From an uncultured Eubacterium sp. (GTDB lineage: Bacteria > Bacillota > Clostridia > Peptostreptococcales > Anaerovoracaceae), in NCBI GenBank assembly GCA_905193765.1, contig CAJJPZ010000113.1, forward strand, positions 1 through 7,005: DNA of 7,005 nt, in the 5' to 3' direction. Every line of letters starts with the position of its first letter. The stretch's first letter is position 1. Position numbers and translations under genes: made by a program. The notes under the pieces were generated by a model. It searched no databases, was not told the DNA's origin, and worked only from the letters and a program-made list of their open reading frames with translations. Below, piece after piece: positions 1-5,399 of the stretch.

Positions 1-623
1 ACTATATTTATCCCGTCGCCGGATCTCTGTGCGACTTCTCTCACAGTTTTGTATGCCGTTATATACGACTTTTTCACTTCCACATCGCCCCAGGGATCTT
101 CCGACGAAAAATCCGGCATGAAATTCCTGGCCTGCACAGCTTCTGCACATATACTGACAGTCATGTCATTGGACTTTTTGTAATCCCAGTCTTCAGGCAC
201 TCTGAACCCCTCGCAGAGATCTGCGCTGCAGTTCTCCTTGAGCGGATATCTGTAATATATAAAATCGCCCTTTTTTATCCACCCGTCTTTTATGCCTGTA
301 CAGTTTTTCAGTACATCTATCTTTCCTGCACCTGTATCGGCGCTGAGACCGACCCTGACATAACATGCCTCTGCATAGCTCGTAATGCGCGGTATATATG
401 AAACTTCGCTGCCAAACTGTACTTTCGTCACAGGTTTGCAGACCATCTCGCCTGATCCCGTCATGGTATATTCCTCTACGCCTATATTCACACCTCCAGT
501 GCTGAAAGTGTTTTTTAGCCCTGTTATCCCTGAATATGCCGCCAGACAGAATCCTGCGGTTCCCGCCAGCAGCAGCACTGCCGCTGCCGCCATAAGCATA
601 CGGTATACTCTTTTTCCTAACAC
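1..623 (-). CDS. TasA/camelysin-like exported protein, third paralogue, GTG start (3' end outside window)
   Basis: I read an open frame from a GTG at 623 to the left edge: 207 whole codons, no stop. The product opens MLGKRVYRM with a hydrophobic segment at about residues 9-29 (LMAAAAVLLLAGTAGFCLAA), which fits an export signal. Next comes NTFSTGG (38-44), the block found after the signal in TasA/CalY-like proteins. ACYVRVGLSAD follows in the middle, then DGW with FIYYRYPL, then EAVQ (161-164). All have counterparts in the two TasA-like genes upstream. After EAVQ there is a DPWG and at least 25 further residues, so it is longer at the C terminus than its neighbours. Its gene starts 12 nt after the stop of the large surface protein gene, suggesting translational coupling. 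A role as a minor fibre or matrix subunit is inferred from context. The classic AYFTD signal-end motif is absent. The true end is unseen. Confidence 0.83.
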   Translation of the reverse strand, partial: MLGKRVYRMLMAAAAVLLLAGTAGFCLAAYSGITGLKNTFSTGGVNIGVEEYTMTGSGEMVCKPVTKVQFGSEVSYIPRITSYAEACYVRVGLSADTGAGKIDVLKNCTGIKDGWIKKGDFIYYRYPLKENCSADLCEGFRVPEDWDYKKSNDMTVSICAEAVQARNFMPDFSSEDPWGDVEVKKSYITAYKTVREVAQRSGDGINI

Positions 624-638
624 TTCAAGCCCCCCTTA
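624..638 (-). promoter_or_regulatory. Shine-Dalgarno site overlapping a stop codon, setting the GTG start at 623
   Basis: On the minus strand the stop TAA of the upstream gene (638-636) merges into AAGGGGGG (637-630), followed by a 6-nt spacer and GTG at 623. This is one base away from the ideal AAGGAGG. The in-frame ATGs further in (599 and 593) have no comparable site and would remove the basic n-region of the signal peptide. The stop inside the ribosome site suggests the two genes are translated in a coupled way. Confidence 0.75.
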
Positions 639-2720
639 CTGTACCGGATTGAGTACGTTGAGAATGAAATCCGTATGGGACAGTCTGTCCCATCTCACTT
701 TGGTATTCCTGAAACAGACCCTAGCATATTCCGCCCCGTAACCGGGATCACCTTTACTGAAAGTGCCCGTTCTGAACGGTACCACCACTTCGCTTCCGGA
801 GGCTCCGTCTATCCTGACATTCCTGTCGGATCTGCAGTATTCTGCACTTACACACGAGGGACTGTTCCTTGAAGTCTGAAGTTCCTTTACGATATAATCA
901 TCATCAGCTCCTCTGACTTCCCTGCATTCGACGAATATACTGCCGCCTTCACGTACGTAGTAGCAATTCGTCCATCCATCATAGAAGCTGCCACCGTCCT
1001 CCTCCAGCATTTCAAGTATCCTTTCATCGATCCATGCAGAACGATACCATGTCTTTCCTGACTCCCTGCCGGTGACAGAGAACAGGAACCCGGGATAGCC
1101 GTGGTTTATACATTCCTGTGCCTCCTTCAGTGATATCTCTTTCTGTATTACTATATCCGGCAGGTATCGGTATGTCCATGTGCCTGTGAATATGACATCA
1201 GAATCCACGACAGTTTTTTCGTCTGCATCCCACTGGAGGATCCACTCACCTTTTTTATGTCCTGACTCCCATACGATATATGTAGAGCCGTTTTCCACAT
1301 TATCTTTTCGTTTCACCACATCCCCCGGATAGTACAGCGTATCATCCTTCACATCATATGGTGCGTAACCGCAGATGATATGTTCAGGCATTTCTTTCCA
1401 CTCCGTACCTGACACATATTCATATCTGGCTCTGTACACCCTGACCACTTTGTCCGCCACTGTGTTGGATGCGTACTCCGCGCCGGCTCTGTATCTTACT
1501 TTCCCCGTGTTTTTTATCTCAGATACGCTGCTGTCGTCCCTCACACGACACACTATCTCAAGAGTTATCTTTTCACCATTGTAATGCATTTTGCTGCCCA
1601 GCCAGCTCTGTTTCATACTGAATGAGACTGTACCGGATGACTCGTCATATGACAGCTTCCCGTTGCTCTCCATACGTCCTGACACACTACCTCTGACTGA
1701 CGCCGACAGGTACTCCAGCGAGTCCGGCAGCCTGTCCGTCATGGTGAATTCCGGATACAGAGTCATCGTGTCTTTATAAAAAGTACCGAAATCCTGTGTT
1801 ATGCTGTATTTTATTTCGGCTCCCGGCTCTATCACATCCACCTCATTCCTTGTTTTGACCGGGCTGTCCAGCATGGCGTACTGACTGTAAAGTTCGAACC
1901 GCGTACTGCTGTCCCCTTCATAAAAGACTCCGCTGAAAACACCTCCCGCTGTCGGAGCATATATCCCGGCCTTGAGGAGGGTGTCTGCTCCTGTCACCTG
2001 GTCGGTTCCTTTCCTCACATATATCTTGTTGCCTGCAAAAACCAGCTGGTTATCGATATACCTGTAATAGATCCCTTCATATCCGTCCACAGACTCCCAG
2101 CCTTGTCTGACACTGCTGTCCATATACTGGATATCCCTCACAGTCTGAAAAAACGGCAGATCTGCTGTTTCTCCTGTGTCATGATATCTGACTGTTACCG
2201 TATACTCTGTCTTTTTTACTGCTCTGTATCCGCAGCCGTCATCGATAGTCGCTCCGAACCGGAAACCTTTGTCGTCATCTCCCAAAAGACATACTCCCAT
2301 ATAACCGTCATCGGTCTCACCATCGGCAGATCCTGTGCGTCCAGATACAGTGATCCTGCTGATATGTACGGCGACATCTATCTGCCTGCCGTCAATAGCA
2401 CCTGCATCTGTGAATCTGATATCGAGAAAGTCTTCTAGAGACCATTCATCGTCTTTCGATACTACCGGTATACATAATATCCTGCATCCGTCACGGCTTG
2501 TTTTTACCTTGCCCTCCACACCGGTCCACTCCGCGCTGTAATTTGCTGCGGACATCCTGAGCATGTCTTTCTCAGAAACAGTCACCGCTGTATTTTGTTC
2601 AGTATATACTTCTGCCGCAGATACGTCTCGCGCAGATGAACAGTATGCTATCAGGATACACAGAAATATGAACATCTCAGCCAGTGCTCTTCCGGCCGAT
2701 GCGTATTGTTTTCCCATCAT
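636..2720 (-). CDS. large secreted multidomain surface/adhesin-like protein (isopeptide fimbrial, SHIRT-like and CnaB-like domains)
   Basis: This is a 694-residue protein starting at the ATG at 2720, which has a good ribosome site; an earlier in-frame ATG at 2756 has none. Residues 1-35 form a signal peptide (hydrophobic core around 12-29, likely cleavage near VSA-AE). About 36-285 is a beta-rich region with SLEDFLDIRFTDAG and later GIYYRYIDNQLVF, of a type seen in Firmicute surface proteins. About 289-425 resembles an isopeptide-forming fimbrial domain (VKTRNEVDVIEPG, TDRLPDSLEYL, EIKNTGKVRY). About 431-519 is SHIRT-like, ending VIFTGTWTYRYLP. About 523-675 is CnaB-like with a candidate bond set Lys527, Glu613 (YIVKE) and Asn672 (FRNTK). 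It ends FILNVLNPVQ: no LPXTG, no C-terminal membrane segment, no basic tail. The mature part has 12 cysteines. It sits between TasA-like genes with 13- and 12-nt gaps, so an adhesive or fibre-associated role is inferred. Domain names rest on motif reading, not a profile search. Confidence 0.85.
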   Translation of the reverse strand: MMGKQYASAGRALAEMFIFLCILIAYCSSARDVSAAEVYTEQNTAVTVSEKDMLRMSAANYSAEWTGVEGKVKTSRDGCRILCIPVVSKDDEWSLEDFLDIRFTDAGAIDGRQIDVAVHISRITVSGRTGSADGETDDGYMGVCLLGDDDKGFRFGATIDDGCGYRAVKKTEYTVTVRYHDTGETADLPFFQTVRDIQYMDSSVRQGWESVDGYEGIYYRYIDNQLVFAGNKIYVRKGTDQVTGADTLLKAGIYAPTAGGVFSGVFYEGDSSTRFELYSQYAMLDSPVKTRNEVDVIEPGAEIKYSITQDFGTFYKDTMTLYPEFTMTDRLPDSLEYLSASVRGSVSGRMESNGKLSYDESSGTVSFSMKQSWLGSKMHYNGEKITLEIVCRVRDDSSVSEIKNTGKVRYRAGAEYASNTVADKVVRVYRARYEYVSGTEWKEMPEHIICGYAPYDVKDDTLYYPGDVVKRKDNVENGSTYIVWESGHKKGEWILQWDADEKTVVDSDVIFTGTWTYRYLPDIVIQKEISLKEAQECINHGYPGFLFSVTGRESGKTWYRSAWIDERILEMLEEDGGSFYDGWTNCYYVREGGSIFVECREVRGADDDYIVKELQTSRNSPSCVSAEYCRSDRNVRIDGASGSEVVVPFRTGTFSKGDPGYGAEYARVCFRNTKVRWDRLSHTDFILNVLNPVQ

Positions 2721-2734
2721 TGCCCTGCTCCTTT
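2721..2734 (-). promoter_or_regulatory. Shine-Dalgarno site deciding the start of the large surface protein
   Basis: The minus strand reads GAAAGGAG, a 7-nt spacer, then ATGATG at 2720. Either of the two adjacent ATGs could be used; the first is better placed. The upstream ATG at 2756 lies inside the preceding gene, has no purine-rich site, and would put a charged 12-residue extension ahead of the signal peptide. The site touches the stop codon of the upstream gene (2736-2734), which favours coupled translation. Confidence 0.8.
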
Positions 2735-3237
2735 CAGTTGATATATCCGAATGCATCCAGTGCTGATGATGCTCCGTCAGACTGGACAGTCTCGCTGTAA
2801 CATATTATGTTAAGGCTGTCCAGTTCGTCAGTCGGATGCAGTGTGGTGAACAGTGGTTCAGTAGACTCTCCGACGTCCAGGATCCTGTTGTAATAGTAAT
2901 ACCCGTCCGGCTGCTTTGCTGACCAGTCGCTGGTATTATAATCTATCTCGAGTTTTTCTCTGATATCCGGATCCTGCACCTCTGCGAATACCCTGACGTA
3001 ACATGGTACATCTCCTGTATTCCTGACCCACATTTTTTTCTCATAATCGCTGTCGGGATACATCCTGTTATGCAGTTTGAAATGTTCTTCTATCTTGCTG
3101 ATGTTCTCTCCTGTACTGAATCTGTTGGATCTGCTATCCATCATGACAAGAACAGCGCTCACTGCTGCGACCATCAGCAGGCACACTGCAACTGCTGTTA
3201 CAGTACTGCCTTTTGCGATACATATCGATCTTTTCAT
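2734..3237 (-). CDS. TasA/camelysin-like exported protein, second paralogue (short, divergent)
   Basis: This 167-residue protein has a basic start (MKRSICIAKG), a hydrophobic segment at about 11-32, then NRFSTGENISKIEEHF (38-53). That block is typical of the mature start of SipW-dependent Clostridia proteins. VRNTGDVPCYVRV (71-83) is a strong family match. It is followed by SDWSAKQPDGYYYYNRIL and a C-terminal ETVQSDGASSALDAF (Gln152), matching YGIQTDG in the upstream paralogue and EAVQ in the downstream one. The family folds as a small beta-sandwich and forms extracellular fibres or matrix. This member lacks the AYFTD signal-end sequence, so which signal peptidase cuts it is uncertain. GAGG lies 6 nt before the ATG. 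The gene lies 54 nt after the first TasA-like gene and 13 nt before the large surface protein. A minor subunit, initiator or adaptor role is inferred from size and position only. Confidence 0.87.
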   Translation of the reverse strand: MKRSICIAKGSTVTAVAVCLLMVAAVSAVLVMMDSRSNRFSTGENISKIEEHFKLHNRMYPDSDYEKKMWVRNTGDVPCYVRVFAEVQDPDIREKLEIDYNTSDWSAKQPDGYYYYNRILDVGESTEPLFTTLHPTDELDSLNIICYSETVQSDGASSALDAFGYIN

Positions 3238-3245
3238 AATATCCT

Positions 3246-3276
3246 CAGACAGTACATTACCGGAACATACTGCCTG
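3246..3276 (-). other. intergenic inverted repeat (possible RNA hairpin) before the second TasA-like gene
   Basis: On the minus strand CAGGCAGTA (3276-3268) can pair with TACTGTCTG (3254-3246) over nine positions, one a G-U pair, around a 13-nt loop. It fills much of the 54-nt gap between the first and second TasA-like genes and ends directly before the AGGA of the ribosome site. It has no following U-run, so it is not a standard terminator. It could protect the upstream message end, mark a processing site, or tune translation of the second gene. That function is inference. Confidence 0.45.
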
Positions 3277-3291
3277 TATCCCCTTTCTGCC

Positions 3292-3936
3292 TTATTTGGA
3301 AACTGATTTCTCCATTATGCTCCATACAGCTGCCGGTGAGTTATCTGTGCCTATGCCGTCTGTCTGTATCCCGTATGATCTTATGTCTATACATAAGGAT
3401 GTGCTGCGTTCCAGTTCGCCCTCGACTACATTCGCGAATGTGACTGAATCGAAAAGCGACGGTGTCTTTTCTCCTGCACTGAGCTTCTTCATGTCGCTGC
3501 CGTCTACTGTGTATGCATAGACGTGTCTGATCACACCTGAATCTTCCTGCTTCTCTGAAGATATGAGTTTCCAGCCGTCATTGACCTTGTACGTGAACAG
3601 TTCCGTATCAGCAGCACTGTTCATCGATCCGTCAGCATTAGCTGTCCTCACGTTCCTGTACGGCACATCCGCACTGAGGAATACATAGGCTTCATTGGCA
3701 CCATCATTTACGATTTCAGGATCCTTCGGTACAGTTTTGTTAGGCGTGAGATCCTTTCCTTTCTCCTCATCCCAGTTAGGTTCCTGGAGCTTCAGTGATA
3801 TATCACCGACGGTGAAGTTATTCGATACGTTTTCATAATCTGTAAAATAAGCGACTGTGCTCCCTGCTGTGAACAGTACTGCCAGTACAGCTATAACTGC
3901 CATCATTCTTGCGTTGATCTTTGTTTTAATATTCAT
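3292..3936 (-). CDS. TasA/camelysin-like (SipW-dependent-type) extracellular fibre protein
   Basis: This 214-residue protein has the classic layout of TasA/CalY family members. It has a basic N terminus, a hydrophobic segment at about 11-28, and a cut region GSTVAYFTDYENVSNNFTVG (25-44), the signature of SipW-processed proteins. A beta-rich body follows with NDGANEAYVFLSADVPYRNV (77-96), DGWKLISSE, HVYAYTV and LFDSVTFANVVEGEL, ending in DIRSYGIQTDG (184-194). TasA of Bacillus is the major protein fibre of biofilm matrix, and related proteins have peptidase-like or surface roles. This is the most family-like of the three paralogues here and the likely major subunit (inference). Start support: AAGGAG 9 nt before the ATG at 3936. 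It follows comEA by 56 nt without a visible terminator or clear promoter. No sipW lies in the window. It could also be a surface protein not forming fibres. Confidence 0.9.
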   Translation of the reverse strand: MNIKTKINARMMAVIAVLAVLFTAGSTVAYFTDYENVSNNFTVGDISLKLQEPNWDEEKGKDLTPNKTVPKDPEIVNDGANEAYVFLSADVPYRNVRTANADGSMNSAADTELFTYKVNDGWKLISSEKQEDSGVIRHVYAYTVDGSDMKKLSAGEKTPSLFDSVTFANVVEGELERSTSLCIDIRSYGIQTDGIGTDNSPAAVWSIMEKSVSK

Positions 3937-3992
3937 GTTTTATCTCTCCTTGCTTTTCCCTTTCGTTCGGTTTGTAATATCTGTATATATTC

Positions 3993-4640
3993 TCAAACTC
4001 TGATATGTTCCTTGATCTTCTCATAAGTTTTATCTCCTATTCCTGAAACATTCTTTATCTCTTCAACCGATTTGAATCTTCCGTTGCTTTCACGATAACT
4101 TATGATTTTTTCAGCTGTAGCCGGCCCCACTCCATTGAGTTTCTGGAGCTCTGCCGAATCAGCTGTATTGATATCGATCCTATCGTCTGAGTACCCTCCG
4201 GGCTGCGCTCCCGTATATGTGCCGTCGCTGCCGGAAACCGCATCGTTCTTCGAAGGTATCAATATCTTCTCCCCATCACTTACAAAAGCTGCGCGATTTA
4301 TATTCGTCATATCAGCTTCATCAGTGATACCTCCTGCTGCTTCTATAGCATCTTCTACTCTGCTGCCTTCAGGCAGTTCCGTTACCTTTGGTTCATTCAC
4401 TTCACCTCCAATGTCAATGATCACCTTTTTATCCACACGTTCTTCCGTTATTGCCGTAGTTTCACTGCTACTATCCTGTATCTCCGCGATCTCACCGCTT
4501 CCTCCTTTAAGAATAAAAAACAAAAAAGCAACAACCACTACTAATGCAGCGGCTGCTACTTTTATAAACATGTCTTTATTATCTTTGAATAAATTTGCGA
4601 GTTTCTTGTTCTCTCTGATCCAGTTGATGATAGTATGCAT
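3993..4640 (-). CDS. comEA: ComEA-type DNA-binding competence protein (SLBB + helix-hairpin-helix)
   Basis: This 215-residue protein starts at the ATG at 4640. Residues 1-24 are cytoplasmic and basic; about 25-44 form a membrane anchor (FIKVAAAALVVVVAFLFFIL); 45-70 are a Ser/Thr/Glu-rich linker. About 71-129 form an SLBB domain (KVIIDIGGEV, LPEGSRVEDAIEAAGGI, KILIPS). A loop follows, then 154-215 form the DNA-binding helix-hairpin-helix pair (IDINTADSAELQKLNGVGP, GRFKSVEEIKNVSGIG). In Firmicutes ComEA binds double-stranded DNA outside the membrane and hands it to the ComEC channel during transformation. No comEC or other com gene is adjacent here, which is unusual, since comEA is often followed by comEC. 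Instead it is followed by TasA-like fibre genes. It has its own strong promoter. The family call is firm; participation in actual competence is not shown. Confidence 0.93.
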   Translation of the reverse strand: MHTIINWIRENKKLANLFKDNKDMFIKVAAAALVVVVAFLFFILKGGSGEIAEIQDSSSETTAITEERVDKKVIIDIGGEVNEPKVTELPEGSRVEDAIEAAGGITDEADMTNINRAAFVSDGEKILIPSKNDAVSGSDGTYTGAQPGGYSDDRIDINTADSAELQKLNGVGPATAEKIISYRESNGRFKSVEEIKNVSGIGDKTYEKIKEHIRV

Positions 4641-4655
4641 TCCAAATACCCCCTT
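4641..4655 (-). promoter_or_regulatory. Shine-Dalgarno site deciding the comEA start
   Basis: The minus strand reads AAGGGGG (4655-4649), an 8-nt spacer, then ATG at 4640. The in-frame ATG at 4658 would be only about three bases from the predicted transcript start and has no ribosome site, so the shorter 215-residue product is preferred over 221. The same G-rich type of site is used before the GTG gene at 623. Confidence 0.78.
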
Positions 4656-4658
4656 CAT

Positions 4659-4724
4659 TTATGTTAATATATTACATACTTAGGAAATATTTGTCAAGAC
4701 TTTTATTCAATTTTTTTACATTTA
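4659..4724. other. AT-rich promoter gap between the radical SAM pair and comEA
   Basis: This 66-base stretch (84 up to the ATG at 4640) holds the comEA promoter and a run of A/T tracts including T7 on the plus strand (4711-4717). It is visibly richer in A and T than the flanking genes. I found no GC-rich hairpin with a following U-run, so transcription from the radical SAM pair may read through into comEA. Confidence 0.6.
4669..4697 (-). promoter_or_regulatory. near-consensus sigma-A-type promoter for comEA and the downstream genes
   Basis: On the minus strand TTGACA (4697-4692) is a perfect -35 box, followed by exactly 17 bases and TAATAT (4674-4669) as the -10 box. Transcription would begin near 4662, giving a leader of about 21 nt before the ATG at 4640. 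The DNA upstream (4698-4724) is rich in A-tracts and could act as an UP element. The -10 box sits inside the 10-bp palindrome TAATATATTA (4665-4674), a possible operator. No other comparable promoter was seen between here and the left edge, so this may drive all five downstream genes. Confidence 0.8.
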
Positions 4725-5399
4725 TTAAATTTCCTGGTTGAATATGATCCTCGTTCTCATGACTTCGATCTCATTTCTTCCCGTTTCTATCCCGAAAAAT
4801 CTGCATACTGCACCTATCAGAAGCTCTGGGCTGAGGTTCGATACACTGCCTGAATCAAGTTCTGCGGTGATGAACAGGCATTCGTCCTCAGGAGTGAATA
4901 CAATATTCCTTATCATCGGTCTGATATCGATTTCGGCCAGATCTTTCTTTTTCTTCTGTTTTTTCAGGCACAGTATCTCACTCTGAGACATGAACCTGTC
5001 ATGCATGGTGCTGCCGTCTGTTCCGAGAGATCTTTCAATCGGCACTGATATTATATACTCCGCCGCTTCAGTTACCGACGCCAGGGTCTTTTTCAGTGTT
5101 TCTATCTTCCTGCATTCGCTTATCTTAAGTCCTTCAGGCATAACTCCGGACAGTGTCTGTTTCAGCTCGTCCGGATCATACTCCTCTTCAGTCTCGAATT
5201 CCATATATTCGTTGAGCCCCGTGTAACCCAGTGACAGAGGCTGCCCGAACCCCATTTTCGGATGGGGATTGAATCCCTGCGAATAAGACTGTTTTATCCC
5301 GGTTTTTTTGATGGCACGCTGGAATACACGCATCAGATCGAGATGGGATATATAACAAATCGTGCCCGATTTTGAAAATCTTATTAAATATCTGTACAT
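4725..5399 (-). CDS. TIGR03936 family (DUF2344) radical SAM-associated protein
   Basis: This 224-residue protein opens MYRYLIRFSKSGTICYISHL followed by DLMRVFQRAI and SYSQGFNPHPKMGFGQPLSL, the hallmark N-terminal blocks of TIGR03936/DUF2344. In other genomes this family sits next to, or is fused to, TIGR03960 radical SAM proteins, exactly as here. The length is normal for the stand-alone form. The start at 5399 has AAAGGAG seven bases upstream and overlaps the end of the radical SAM gene by 16 nt, so the two are translationally coupled and probably act together. The biochemical role is unknown; a part in a modification carried out by the radical SAM partner is inferred. In many Firmicutes this pair is followed by the RNase G gene and rplU; that is not so here. 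No terminator hairpin is seen after the stop at 4725. Confidence 0.92.
   Translation of the reverse strand: MYRYLIRFSKSGTICYISHLDLMRVFQRAIKKTGIKQSYSQGFNPHPKMGFGQPLSLGYTGLNEYMEFETEEEYDPDELKQTLSGVMPEGLKISECRKIETLKKTLASVTEAAEYIISVPIERSLGTDGSTMHDRFMSQSEILCLKKQKKKKDLAEIDIRPMIRNIVFTPEDECLFITAELDSGSVSNLSPELLIGAVCRFFGIETGRNEIEVMRTRIIFNQEI

Noticed and set aside
2600..2720. Lipobox in the signal peptide of the large surface protein (IAYC)
   Set aside because: Tyr before the Cys does not fit the lipobox, and a good signal peptidase I type site (VSA-AE) follows.
2721..2756. Earlier ATG at 2756 for the large surface protein
   Set aside because: No ribosome site, overlap with the previous gene, and it adds a charged extension before the signal peptide; the ATG at 2720 is far better placed.
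3077..3520. Plus-strand open frame of 147 codons across the first and second TasA-like genes
   Set aside because: It is antisense to two supported genes with signal peptides and ribosome sites; no recognisable domain.
3937..3992. Separate promoter or terminator between comEA and the first TasA-like gene
   Set aside because: A TATATA run and a TTGAGA are present, but not at proper spacing, and no GC-rich hairpin with a U-run was found.
4641..4658. Earlier ATG at 4658 for comEA
   Set aside because: It would sit almost at the predicted transcript start and has no ribosome site, whereas 4640 has AAGGGGG eight bases upstream.
4102..4683. A 193-codon plus-strand open frame with hydrophobic product opposite comEA
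   Set aside because: It lies fully antisense to a clear comEA family gene, has low-complexity Ser/Ala/Ile content typical of shadow frames, and has no family likeness.
4698..4724. Terminator after the TIGR03936 gene
   Set aside because: A/T tracts occur, but no stable stem precedes a U-run in the direction of transcription.
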